Shown piece after piece: positions 26,412 to 34,827 of a stretch of DNA of 64,000 bases. Both the position numbers and the translations under genes were made by a program. The notes beneath the pieces are model-generated. The model saw only the letters and a program-made list of their open reading frames with translations, did no database searches and was not told where the DNA came from. Source of the DNA: Arthrobacter psychrochitiniphilus (GTDB lineage: Bacteria > Actinomycetota > Actinomycetes > Actinomycetales > Micrococcaceae); the NCBI RefSeq assembly GCF_003185915.1, contig NZ_QHLZ01000002.1, positions 310,001 through 374,000 of the forward strand. The letters are read 5' to 3'. Numbering within the stretch: the stretch's first letter is position 1; each line of letters begins with the position of its first letter.

Positions 26412-28620
26412 GCCCGTCATCATTGCCGTGGACGGGCGATCCGGCGCCGGCAAAACCACCCTTGCCGTGGAACTGGCCACCTTGTTGCGACGCCACCGCA
26501 GCATCTCCCTCTTTCATCTTGAGGACATCTACCCCGGCTGGGACGGACTGGCCGGCGGCGTGGAACGCTATATTGAAACCGTCCTGGAGCCCCTGCATTC
26601 CGGGAAACCCGCTACATGGACGGCATGGGATTGGGAGGCCAAGCACGACGGCGCCTCCCGCACCACCGAGCTTGCCCCGGTGGTTCTTGTAGAGGGTGTG
26701 GGATCTTCCCATGGCAGGGCCAGGGATTTCCTGGACGCCGTCATTTGGGTGGATACGCCCTCCCCCACCAGGAAGAAGCGTGCGCTGGAGCGCGACGGCG
26801 AGACCTACGCCCCATTTTGGGATCTTTGGGCTGAGCAGGAGGACCGCCTCCTCGATGACAGTCACCGCCCACAGCTGGCCGATGTGATTGTGGACGGAAG
26901 TAATGGTGTGGCCAACGCCCTCGAGGGTGTCTTAATGGCGCTGACCCAGTTACCCAAGTTGGAACACGTGCTCTCCCCGGAACTGGCAGGCCGGCGTGGC
27001 CTGGAGTTCTCCGCCGTCAGGATCGAAGGGCTGCCACCTGCCCAGCAGCTGTTCCATTCGCTGTATGGGGCGGCAGAACACGCCATCTGGCTGGACAGTT
27101 CAATAGCTGAGACAGGCGGGGCGGCGCAGCCGGCTGGGACAATCAAGCTGGCACGAGATCCTGGGGAGTTCTCGGCAGCAGCCCGTTCCCGCTTTTCCAT
27201 CATGGCGGATGATTCAGGTTGTTTTGGCCAGCTAGCCCACCACCAGGGCGGGCTGACAACTCTTTCCGCGGGTCAGGTGAGTGCTCATATCAGTGGACAG
27301 TTTTTCCCTTGGTTGGACTCGGCGTGGGGGCGCAAGGCCGTGCGGGCTCCGGCTGACTATCCGGGTGACTTCACTTTGGGTTGGCTGGGGTATTTGGGCT
27401 ACGATCTCGGCGATCCGGACGGCGTCCAGGCTGCCCCTGCACCTCCGAAAACTGCCGGGCCAAATGACGGGCTACCTACCGGTCCGGATGCTGGGTTGTC
27501 TACTGGGCCGGATTCCATTGCTGATGCTGCGCTGATATTCGCAGGCCGCGCCGTGGTTCTTGACCACTGGCAGAACTGCCTCTATGTCCTGACGCTGACA
27601 GGCGCCCAGCAGCCCTCGTCACAGCGGGAAGCGCAAGAATTCTTGGAGACCGTCCGCGCAGTTCACGCAGCAGCGCTGGAGAGCCCAGCAGCCCAAACGG
27701 AGCAAACCCTCTCGAAAGTGACGCCTGAACCTCAACAGGCACCACAGCAGGCACCACATGGGAAAGCGCCGAAATTCACTAGCAGGGACGGCGAACGCAG
27801 CTATAAGAACAAGATCGCGGCGGCACAAGCCCAGATCCGCGACGGCAACTCCTACGAGGTTTGCCTGACAACCACGCTGGAGGCAAACATGCCAGAACGG
27901 CTGGATCCCTGGGCCACCTACCAGGCTCTGCGCAAGCGCAGCCCGGCCCCGTTCGCAGCGTTCCTCCGGCTCGGTCCGCTGAGCATTGCCAGCACTTCCC
28001 CCGAACGTTTCCTGCGCATTGATGCGGCGGGGCTGATGCGTGCCGAGCCTATCAAGGGCACCCGACGGCGTGATCCGGACCCTGCGCTGGATGCCGCGCT
28101 CAGGGAGGATTTGGCGTCATCACCCAAGGATCGGGCCGAGAACGTGATGATCGTGGACCTGCTGCGCAATGATCTTTCGCGCTTTGCTGTCCCGGCTTCA
28201 CTGAGGGTTCCGCGGCTGTGCGCTATTGAAAGTTACGCCACGGTGCACCAGATGGTCAGTACCATCGAGGCGCGGCTGGCCCCGGGCAGTTCGCGAGCCC
28301 AAGCAGTGGCTGCCGCATTTCCGGCCGGGTCCATGACGGGTGCGCCGAAGATCAGCACCATGGCCATTTTAAGCCGCCTCGAAGCCGGCCCGCGCGGCGT
28401 CTATTCCGGCGCTATCGGCTATTTTTCCCTCAATGCTGCCACTGATTTATCGGTGGTTATCCGCACGCTGGTCCTCCAAGACCTGGACGGCGGCACGCAC
28501 CTTTCGCTGGGGATCGGCGGCGCCATCACGGCAGACTCCGATGACGAGGCGGAGTGGCAGGAGATTCAGGCTAAGGCTCACGGGGTTTTATCCACACTGG
28601 GAGCCGATTTCCCGCGGTAG
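26404..28620 (+). CDS. pabB: P-loop kinase-like domain fused to aminodeoxychorismate synthase component I (PabB)
   Basis: The 738-residue protein joins two enzymes. Residues 1-185 form a uridine-kinase-like P-loop domain (GRSGAGKTT, EDIYPGWDGL, VLVEGVG). Residues 190-738 form a chorismate-binding enzyme: PIKGTRRRDPDP, AENVMIVDLLRNDLSR, ESYATVHQMVSTIEARL, FPAGSMTGAPK and GIGGAITADS. The Lys in PIKGT is the PabB signature (anthranilate synthase has PIAGT), so the product is probably 4-amino-4-deoxychorismate for folate. A Pro/Gly-rich linker near residues 345-365 lies within the PabB N-domain. The GTG start overlaps the phosphatase gene by eight bases. A PabC-like gene lies 2.3 kb downstream. 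The role of the kinase half is unknown. Confidence 0.88.
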   Translation: MPKPVIIAVDGRSGAGKTTLAVELATLLRRHRSISLFHLEDIYPGWDGLAGGVERYIETVLEPLHSGKPATWTAWDWEAKHDGASRTTELAPVVLVEGVGSSHGRARDFLDAVIWVDTPSPTRKKRALERDGETYAPFWDLWAEQEDRLLDDSHRPQLADVIVDGSNGVANALEGVLMALTQLPKLEHVLSPELAGRRGLEFSAVRIEGLPPAQQLFHSLYGAAEHAIWLDSSIAETGGAAQPAGTIKLARDPGEFSAAARSRFSIMADDSGCFGQLAHHQGGLTTLSAGQVSAHISGQFFPWLDSAWGRKAVRAPADYPGDFTLGWLGYLGYDLGDPDGVQAAPAPPKTAGPNDGLPTGPDAGLSTGPDSIADAALIFAGRAVVLDHWQNCLYVLTLTGAQQPSSQREAQEFLETVRAVHAAALESPAAQTEQTLSKVTPEPQQAPQQAPHGKAPKFTSRDGERSYKNKIAAAQAQIRDGNSYEVCLTTTLEANMPERLDPWATYQALRKRSPAPFAAFLRLGPLSIASTSPERFLRIDAAGLMRAEPIKGTRRRDPDPALDAALREDLASSPKDRAENVMIVDLLRNDLSRFAVPASLRVPRLCAIESYATVHQMVSTIEARLAPGSSRAQAVAAAFPAGSMTGAPKISTMAILSRLEAGPRGVYSGAIGYFSLNAATDLSVVIRTLVLQDLDGGTHLSLGIGGAITADSDDEAEWQEIQAKAHGVLSTLGADFPR

Positions 28621-28636
28621 GCAGCCGGGGCGTTGC

Positions 28637-30115
28637 CTACTGCAAAGTAGCGGTTAGGCGGGCCACGTTGTCCACATAACGGGCCAGAATTGGGCGTGTG
28701 AGCCACTCTTCCAAATGCAGCTCACGTGACATGGAGCGGTAGTGATCTTCAACAGCGTGCATTTGTTCAACCACTGCGCGGTCAATCATCATGACAGTGA
28801 CTTCAAGGTTCAGTGAGAAGCTGCGCATGTCCATGTTGGAGGAGCCAATCACGGCAACGTCGTAGTCCACGGTGAAGTGCTTGGCATGGAGCACCAGGGG
28901 TTTGGGGTAAAGAAAAATGCGCACCCCGGCCCGCAAGAGCGCCTCGTAATAGGAGCGTTGAGCGTGGTGGACCAGAAACTGGTCACCCACCTCGGAGACG
29001 AAGAGTTCCACTTTAATACCGCGTTGCGCTGCGGTGGTGATGGCATAGAGAAGGGAATCATCCGGAACAAAATAGGGGCTGGAGATGGTGATCTGTTTTT
29101 CTGCCGAATACAGCAAAGTGTTGAAAAGGCGAAGATTGTTCTCAGTAACAAATCCCGGCCCGCTGGGCACCACCTGGCAGAGGGCTCCACCTTCAAACGT
29201 GTCCCAATGGTATGCAGCCATTTGAGATTCAAGATTTTCTTCGGTTTCCGAGGACCAATCAGTGGCGAACATGACGTTCAGGGTGCCAACAATGGGGCCT
29301 TCCAAACGTGTCATGAGTTCTACCCACTGACGGCCAACCTTGACGTTACGTTTTTTTCGATAGGAAGGCTCAATGACGTTTTGCGAACCCGTGAAACCCA
29401 CCCGGCCATCCACCACCAGAATCTTGCGGTGGTTGCGCAGATCCGGCCTGCGCCATTGGCCTTTGACAGGCAGCAGTGGCAGCATGCGCCGCCACTGGAT
29501 TTTGCTCGCCTTGAGCCGGCGGATCATCCCCAGATAGCCGGGTACCCGCAGTGACCCAATGTGGTCAAAAAGTACCCGCACCCGGACTCCGCGTTCAGCC
29601 GCAGCTTCCAGCTCCTGGAACAACCTGTTCGTGCTGGCATCTGAACTCATGATGTAAAACTCGGCGTTGACGTAGTCGGTGGCTTGGCTGATTTCATCGG
29701 CCATAAGATCCAAGGACTCCTGGTATCCCTTAATCAGACGGACAGTATTGCCACCAATGGCCGGGAAAAACCCCAGATTCTGGTTCAATTCAATGGCCGA
29801 TTTAACCCAGGCCGGCCCATCATATTCGGGCACCAAAGACGCAATGTCCTTAGTGCCTTCCATGATGCGCTGGTTGACGGCGTCTTGCTTCTCACGCCGT
29901 CGCCGGGAAAGCCGAAAATTGCCGAACATGAGGAAAAGGAGCAACCCTACATAGGGCAGGAAGAAGATGCACAGCAGCCACGCCATGGCAGTAGTGGGGC
30001 GCCGGTTTCCCGGAATCACACCCAAAACAACCACTCGGATGCCAAAATCCACCAGTACAATCAGCGCAGACAGCCAGACACTGCCTGTGGGCAGGCTAAA
30101 CGCCGTCCAAATCAC
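28637..30115 (-). CDS. cls: Cardiolipin synthase (phospholipase D family)
   Basis: The 492-residue product has two N-terminal membrane helices and two HKD motifs: HRKILVVDGRVGFTGSQN and HAKHFTVDYDVAVIGSSN. It should join two phosphatidylglycerols into cardiolipin at the membrane. The frame opens with GTG at 30121, but that codon is one base from AGGAGG; the in-frame GTG at 30115 has a normal five-base spacing and is chosen. It is convergent with the pabB fusion, with only 16 bases between stops. Confidence 0.94.
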   Translation of the reverse strand: MIWTAFSLPTGSVWLSALIVLVDFGIRVVVLGVIPGNRRPTTAMAWLLCIFFLPYVGLLLFLMFGNFRLSRRRREKQDAVNQRIMEGTKDIASLVPEYDGPAWVKSAIELNQNLGFFPAIGGNTVRLIKGYQESLDLMADEISQATDYVNAEFYIMSSDASTNRLFQELEAAAERGVRVRVLFDHIGSLRVPGYLGMIRRLKASKIQWRRMLPLLPVKGQWRRPDLRNHRKILVVDGRVGFTGSQNVIEPSYRKKRNVKVGRQWVELMTRLEGPIVGTLNVMFATDWSSETEENLESQMAAYHWDTFEGGALCQVVPSGPGFVTENNLRLFNTLLYSAEKQITISSPYFVPDDSLLYAITTAAQRGIKVELFVSEVGDQFLVHHAQRSYYEALLRAGVRIFLYPKPLVLHAKHFTVDYDVAVIGSSNMDMRSFSLNLEVTVMMIDRAVVEQMHAVEDHYRSMSRELHLEEWLTRPILARYVDNVARLTATLQ

Positions 30116-30298
30116 GCACACCTCCTAGCTAAACCGGCTTTTCAGCCGAGAGTGACAATAGCCTAACGGCTCTTTCGCACAGGCCCACTCGCAACGCTGG
30201 CCGTGTGACGTGCGCCAGCTGTGACTTGCTGTGCTCGGGTGAGATGCTGCGGCTATGCTGAGCATAATTTGAACTTCCCGAAGTGAGGATGTAGCGCC

Positions 30299-30904
30299 AT
30301 GAGCAGCTCAAACAATCCAACCGTCAGCATCGACGTTTTTGCCTTAGATCCGCAAAAAATCACGGAGAAGGCAGTAAAGGGTTTGCGCCTAGCCTTTGCC
30401 ATTAGCGGCGTTGCGGCCTTGGTTCTCGGTATTATCCTGCTGTTGTGGCCCACCAAGACTCTGGCTGTGGTGGCCGTAATCTTAGGCATCAACTTCCTCA
30501 TCACTGGTGGTATCAAGGTAGCTGTTGGCATCTTTAGCCACAGCCTTTCCGCCGGGATGCGGATCCTGGATGTTCTCTTGGGCCTGTTCGTGATGGTTGC
30601 CGGCATCATCGCCCTGCGTAACTCGGCCGCGACGGGCGAGCTCCTGCTGGTATTCACCGTCATCATGATCGGCATCGGCTGGATTATTGAAGGCATCATC
30701 GCCATGGCCGAAGCCGGCAAGGGCCCCACCCGCACCTGGGCCATCGTGTTCGGCGCCATCAGCGTGGTAGCCGGCATCACGGTGCTCGCTGTTCCCGTCT
30801 GGACCGCACAATGGCTGTTGCTGATAACAGCCATCATGCTGATCATCTTGGGTGTGGTGGGCCTGGTCCGTGCCTTCACCTTCGGCAAGTCCCTCACACG
30901 CTAG
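30299..30904 (+). CDS. DUF308 (HdeD-like) membrane protein
   Basis: The 201-residue product has six hydrophobic segments in repeated pairs, the DUF308/HdeD pattern, with internal similarity between the GVAALVLGIILLLWP and GAISVVAGITVLAVPVW segments. HdeD relates to acid resistance in E. coli, but no role can be assigned here. A polar N-terminus of about 28 residues precedes the first helix. Confidence 0.82.
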   Translation: MSSSNNPTVSIDVFALDPQKITEKAVKGLRLAFAISGVAALVLGIILLLWPTKTLAVVAVILGINFLITGGIKVAVGIFSHSLSAGMRILDVLLGLFVMVAGIIALRNSAATGELLLVFTVIMIGIGWIIEGIIAMAEAGKGPTRTWAIVFGAISVVAGITVLAVPVWTAQWLLLITAIMLIILGVVGLVRAFTFGKSLTR

Positions 30905-30906
30905 TA

Positions 30907-30957
30907 CGCCTGCGAGGGACCCAGACCGAGGCACGAGGGCAGGGAGCGGGTGGGGAT
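30907..30957. repeat. Single copy of the intergenic hairpin element family
   Basis: GCGAGGG at 30912 and GGGAGCGGGTGGGGA at 30942 keep exactly the 30-base offset seen in the copies at 18.0-18.2 kb, and the centre (GACCGAGGCACGAG) also matches with few changes. It fills the gap between the DUF308 stop and the next ATG at 30970, so it lies in the leader of the PabC-like gene. Confidence 0.78.
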
Positions 30958-30969
30958 AAGATCTCAGTC

Positions 30970-31899
30970 ATGACAACTCTGGTTTTCTTGGACCCCGCCC
31001 ACCCGGCCGGCCGCGTTGCAGACGCCACCGTTCCCAACATTCTGGTTACGGATCAGGGGCTCACCCGCGGTGACGGGATCTTTGAATCCATGCTCGCTAT
31101 TGATGGGGAGCCACGCAAAATCCGGGCTCATTTAGATCGCCTTGCCGTCTCGGCCAGCACCATGGACCTACTCATCCCTGACGCCGGGGTGTGGCAGGCG
31201 GCAATTACGACGGCGCTCACAGCTTATGCTGCCGGGGCACCAGAGGATTCCGCAGACCACGGTGCAAGCAACGAATCTCGCCAGTGCGTGGTTCGCCTTA
31301 TCGCTACCCGAGGCCCCGAGGGCGCCAACTCCCCCACAGCGTGGGTCACGGTCAGCCCGGTGTCCGCCTCGTTGGCTGCCCAGCGGGAGAAGGGCTTGGC
31401 CGTGCTCTTGTTGGAGCGTGGCTATGACAGCGATATTGCAGCCCGTGCCCCCTGGCTTTTGATGGGCGCCAAAACACTCTCCTACGCCGTGAACATGGCC
31501 GCACTTCGGCACGCACACCACCAGGGCGCGGATGACGTGATCTTCACCAGCGGTGACGGGCTCGTGTTGGAAGGGCCCACATCGTCAGTTCTTCTAGCAC
31601 ACGTTAGTGACGATTCCGGCGTACCGCTCAAGCGGCTCATCACCCCGCATTTGGACACCGGGATACTGCCCGGCACCACGCAGGGCGCACTGTTCGCAGC
31701 TGCGCAGGAAGCCGGGTGGGAGCTGGGTTACGGTCCACTAACACCTGCCGATCTGCTGGATGCCGACGCCGTGTGGCTCATTTCCAGCCTGCGGCTACTG
31801 GCGCCCGTGACCACCATTGACGGGAAGGAAATCGGCACGGCCGCCATCCGAGCCGAGCTTACGGCGGAACTATCGGCGCTCCTGGCTACCACGTTGTAA
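30970..31899 (+). CDS. pabC: Class IV aminotransferase, probable aminodeoxychorismate lyase
   Basis: The 309-residue product has the fold-type IV PLP signature: GDGIFESMLAIDG near the N-terminus, the likely PLP lysine in GAKTLSYAVNM, and the cofactor motif GLVLEGPTSSVLLA. PabC lyases and branched-chain aminotransferases share this pattern; the nearby PabB fusion favours PabC, which makes 4-aminobenzoate. The frame is open to 30811, but ATG 30970 begins the conserved region. Confidence 0.8.
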   Translation: MTTLVFLDPAHPAGRVADATVPNILVTDQGLTRGDGIFESMLAIDGEPRKIRAHLDRLAVSASTMDLLIPDAGVWQAAITTALTAYAAGAPEDSADHGASNESRQCVVRLIATRGPEGANSPTAWVTVSPVSASLAAQREKGLAVLLLERGYDSDIAARAPWLLMGAKTLSYAVNMAALRHAHHQGADDVIFTSGDGLVLEGPTSSVLLAHVSDDSGVPLKRLITPHLDTGILPGTTQGALFAAAQEAGWELGYGPLTPADLLDADAVWLISSLRLLAPVTTIDGKEIGTAAIRAELTAELSALLATTL

Positions 31900-31904
31900 A
31901 CACA

Positions 31905-32558
31905 TCAGTTCGACTGACCGCTGGGCACAGGCCTAACAAGCGGGCGGAGCTTGTTGCCCAGAAGAATCAGCACCGCGCTGGCGATCAGGAAGGCTACCGC
32001 GATCCCCACACAACTGAGCAGCACGGCGCCGTAGCCCCCGTTGCCGGGGTTCAAGAAGGGATAGGCGTACCAGTCCGTGGCGGCGCCCCGAATCAGGGAA
32101 TAGGCCAAATATGCCAGCGGAAACAGCACTGCAACACCCAACCGGGTCAGCGGGATGGGCCGGCGCGGCGGTTGGATCAACCAGTCCGCGACAACCGCAA
32201 TGGGCATGATGTAGTGCAGCCAGGTATTGATCCAAGGCAGGAGCGCGCCGAGATCCACCTCGCGCAACAGGGCGGTGAACACGATCCCCACCAGGGCCAT
32301 GCACACCACCGATACGCACCGCAGAACCTGCCAAGCCGGGCCCAGCTCCTTCCCGCGCCAGGTCAGTACTGACTCCGTGAGCAGGACGGCGGCGGCAAGA
32401 ATATTGGACAGGTTCGTGAAGTAGCTGAAGAAGTTCAACACGTTGAAACCGTGGCTCAGGTGAACGCCAAATTGGATGCCCACTGCCACAAGAGTGAACG
32501 CGCCGAAGAGAAACCGTAGTGCCGCCAACAATCGCCGAGTTGTCATGGGTTTCATCAT
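31905..32558 (-). CDS. Pr6Pr-family membrane protein
   Basis: The 217-residue product has six hydrophobic segments. FFSYFTNLSNILAA, HYIMPIAVVADWL and WYAYPFLNPGNGGYG are hallmarks of the Pr6Pr (FAR-17a/AIG1-like) membrane family, of unknown bacterial function. It is convergent with pabC, with five bases between stops. Confidence 0.82.
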   Translation of the reverse strand: MMKPMTTRRLLAALRFLFGAFTLVAVGIQFGVHLSHGFNVLNFFSYFTNLSNILAAAVLLTESVLTWRGKELGPAWQVLRCVSVVCMALVGIVFTALLREVDLGALLPWINTWLHYIMPIAVVADWLIQPPRRPIPLTRLGVAVLFPLAYLAYSLIRGAATDWYAYPFLNPGNGGYGAVLLSCVGIAVAFLIASAVLILLGNKLRPLVRPVPSGQSN

Positions 32559-32687
32559 GTCATGGACGCGGCAGAGATATCAGGTCCGTCCCGCCACCCT
32601 GTGAACGGATATCTGGGTGTCGCCGTCATGTTTGTGCACACTGGCAGGTTCTTCACCGGACCCGGCACGTGGTGTGCTACTTTCAAG

Positions 32688-32794
32688 GTGAGTAATGAGT
32701 GCCAGCGTTAAGCCCTGACTTGCTGGCCGGCAACCCTCTTTCCGGCGGGGTGCCTCAGGTGACTACTCGGCAAACCAGCTACCTAGGCTGGCGT
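32688..32794 (+). promoter_or_regulatory. SAM-IV riboswitch
   Basis: The leader contains the conserved SAM-IV string: ATGAGTGCCAGCGTTAAGCC, then CTTGCTGGCCGGCAACCCTC, GCGGGGTGCC and GGTGACTACTC. GAGTA at the 5' side pairs with TACTC to close P1, and ACCAGCTACCTAGGCTGGC after it can form the extra 3' helix typical of the actinobacterial class. An extended -10 (TGC-TACTTT, 32678-32683) lies just before it. It should repress the DUF1737-rhodanese-metZ genes when S-adenosylmethionine is plentiful. Confidence 0.92.
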
Positions 32795-32914
32795 TTGCAA
32801 GCGTGAACTTTCCTTGTGGTGCGGGCTCAAGAGTGGACATTTTCAACCAACTCTTCGTCAACTGCCACCAGCTCCCGTTTGCAACGCGCAGCCATTTGCA
32901 ATGAGGAGAGAACC

Positions 32915-33175
32915 ATGACCGCGGACGAATCCCCCCTGGCCTACCGGCTTATCACCGGCCCTGACGACCGCTCTTTTTGCGAGCGCATTTCCACCGCCCT
33001 TGCCGACGGCTATGTGCTGCACGGCGGCCCCGCCCTCACCTACAACGGCACCAGTGTCATTTGCGCGCAGGCCGTGATTCTTCCGCAGGCCGTGGCCAGC
33101 AGCGATGCCGCCGTCGCCACTGCCGTGGATGATCTCGACGCCGAACTTGAGTTTGATGGCGAGGGCATCGCATGA
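32915..33175 (+). CDS. DUF1737 domain protein
   Basis: The 86-residue product matches the DUF1737 pattern YRLITGPDDRSFCERISTAL...GYVLHGGP...GTSVICAQAV; the family function is unknown. The frame opens at a GTG at 32816, but the ATG at 32915 directly behind AGGAGAG starts the domain. Its stop overlaps the rhodanese start by four bases (ATGA), so it belongs to the SAM-IV-controlled unit. Confidence 0.85.
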   Translation: MTADESPLAYRLITGPDDRSFCERISTALADGYVLHGGPALTYNGTSVICAQAVILPQAVASSDAAVATAVDDLDAELEFDGEGIA

Positions 33176-33564
33176 GCTACGCGGGAGATGTGAGCCCGGG
33201 CACAGCCTGGGAAGCTGTAGCCGCGGGGGCAACACTCGTGGATGTACGGACAGAGGGCGAATGGGCACACATTGGCGTCCCCGACACCTCAACGCTGAAA
33301 TCAGAACCCGTTTTTATCCAGTGGAATCTCGCCACGGGCGCCCGCAACCCTGATTTTCTGGCAGAGCTGGCGGCAGCAGTACCCCCGGAAAAGCAGCTGA
33401 TAGTGCTGTGCCGCTCCGGTGCCCGCTCTATTGCCGCCGCTGAAGCAGCCACAGCCGCCGGGTACACCGCCTACAACGTACTTGAAGGCTTTGAAGGAGA
33501 AACTGATCCCTACGGAGATCGGATTCTCAACGGCTGGAAGAACCGCAACCTCCCCTGGCGCTAA
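33172..33564 (+). CDS. Rhodanese-like sulfurtransferase
   Basis: This single-domain rhodanese has 130 residues. The active-site loop is LCRSGARS with the sulfur-accepting Cys, preceded by LVDVRTEGEW and followed by AAGYTAYNVLEGFEG. It probably carries persulfide sulfur. Its place between DUF1737 and metZ under a SAM riboswitch suggests a part in sulfur delivery for methionine synthesis; that is inference. Confidence 0.92.
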   Translation: MSYAGDVSPGTAWEAVAAGATLVDVRTEGEWAHIGVPDTSTLKSEPVFIQWNLATGARNPDFLAELAAAVPPEKQLIVLCRSGARSIAAAEAATAAGYTAYNVLEGFEGETDPYGDRILNGWKNRNLPWR

Positions 33565-33574
33565 GGAAATATCA

Positions 33575-34786
33575 TTGAGCAACTTTAATGAGCACGCAGC
33601 CACTTGGGGGCAGGACACCCAGGCGGTACGCGGCGGGCTTGACCGCAGCAATTTTCAAGAAACCTCCGAAGCCCTCTTTTTGAACTCCGGATTTGTCTAC
33701 GAATCGGCGGAAGCTGCCGAGCAGGCGTTCACGGGTGAGGTGGACCGCTTCGTGTATTCGCGCTACGGCAACCCGAGCGTGGCAACCTTCCAGGAACGGC
33801 TGCGGCTGCTGGAAGGAAAAGAGGCGTGCTTTGCGACGGCGTCGGGCATGTCAGCCGTATTCACCGCCTTGGGTGCCTTATTAGCAGCCGGGGACCGAGT
33901 GGTGGCAGCACGGTCCCTGTTCGGCTCCTGCTTTGTGATTCTGAATGAGCTGCTGCCGCGGTGGGGTGTGGAGACCGTATTTGTTGACGGGCCGGACCTG
34001 GATCAGTGGCGCGAGGCCTTGTCGGTGCCCACCACGGCCGTGTTCTTCGAGTCACCGTCGAACCCCATGCAGGAAATCATTGACGTGGCGGCTGTGTGCG
34101 ATCTAGCTCATGCCGCTGGCGCGCAGGTGGTAGCCGACAACGTCTTCGCAACTCCCTTGTTGCAGCGTTGCGGCGATTTCGGCGCGGACATCATCGTCTA
34201 TTCGGGCACCAAGCACATTGATGGCCAGGGCCGGGTGTTGGGTGGCGCAATCCTCGGCACCAAGGAGTTCATCGAAGGGCCCGTCAAGAACCTGATGCGC
34301 CACACGGGCCCGGCGCTCTCCGCGTTCAACGCATGGGTGCTCACCAAGGGCCTGGAAACCATGAATCTGCGGGTTACACACTCGTGCAGCAATGCCCTGG
34401 CACTCGGAGAATTCCTTGAAGCCCAACCGCAGGTGGCACGCGTGCTGTACCCGCATCTGCCGTCCCACCCGCAGTATGAGCTGGCCAAAAAGCAAATGAA
34501 GGCCGGAGGCACGGTGCTGACATTTGAGCTGGCTCAGCCAGCGTCGGGCACTCGCAAGGATGCCGCGTTTGCGCTGCTGAACGCGCTGTCCATCATCGAC
34601 ATCTCCAATAACTTAGGGGATGCGAAGTCGCTCATCACGCATCCGGCCACCACCACGCACCGTGCCATGGGCCCCGAGGGGCGCGCCGCGATCGGTCTCA
34701 GCGACGGGTTCTTGCGCCTGTCGGTGGGCCTGGAGGACGTGGATGATTTGAAGCGGGATCTCGCGGCAGCCCTGGCGGCCATTTAG
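33575..34786 (+). CDS. metZ: O-succinylhomoserine sulfhydrylase
   Basis: This PLP enzyme of the Cys/Met metabolism family makes homocysteine from O-succinyl- or O-acetylhomoserine and sulfide. The 403-residue product shows YSRYGNPSVATFQERL, ATASGMSAVFTAL, the PLP lysine in YSGTKHIDGQGRVLGG, and SLITHPATTTH; the form resembles mycobacterial MetZ. The start is TTG at 33575, ten bases after the rhodanese stop and behind AAGGAAAT; the frame extends upstream inside the rhodanese gene without family similarity. It is the last gene of the SAM-IV unit. Confidence 0.93.
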   Translation: MSNFNEHAATWGQDTQAVRGGLDRSNFQETSEALFLNSGFVYESAEAAEQAFTGEVDRFVYSRYGNPSVATFQERLRLLEGKEACFATASGMSAVFTALGALLAAGDRVVAARSLFGSCFVILNELLPRWGVETVFVDGPDLDQWREALSVPTTAVFFESPSNPMQEIIDVAAVCDLAHAAGAQVVADNVFATPLLQRCGDFGADIIVYSGTKHIDGQGRVLGGAILGTKEFIEGPVKNLMRHTGPALSAFNAWVLTKGLETMNLRVTHSCSNALALGEFLEAQPQVARVLYPHLPSHPQYELAKKQMKAGGTVLTFELAQPASGTRKDAAFALLNALSIIDISNNLGDAKSLITHPATTTHRAMGPEGRAAIGLSDGFLRLSVGLEDVDDLKRDLAAALAAI

Positions 34787-34827
34787 GCTGGCCAAAACAG
34801 CAGTGGCAAGGCCGCTGGCGTTTGTAC

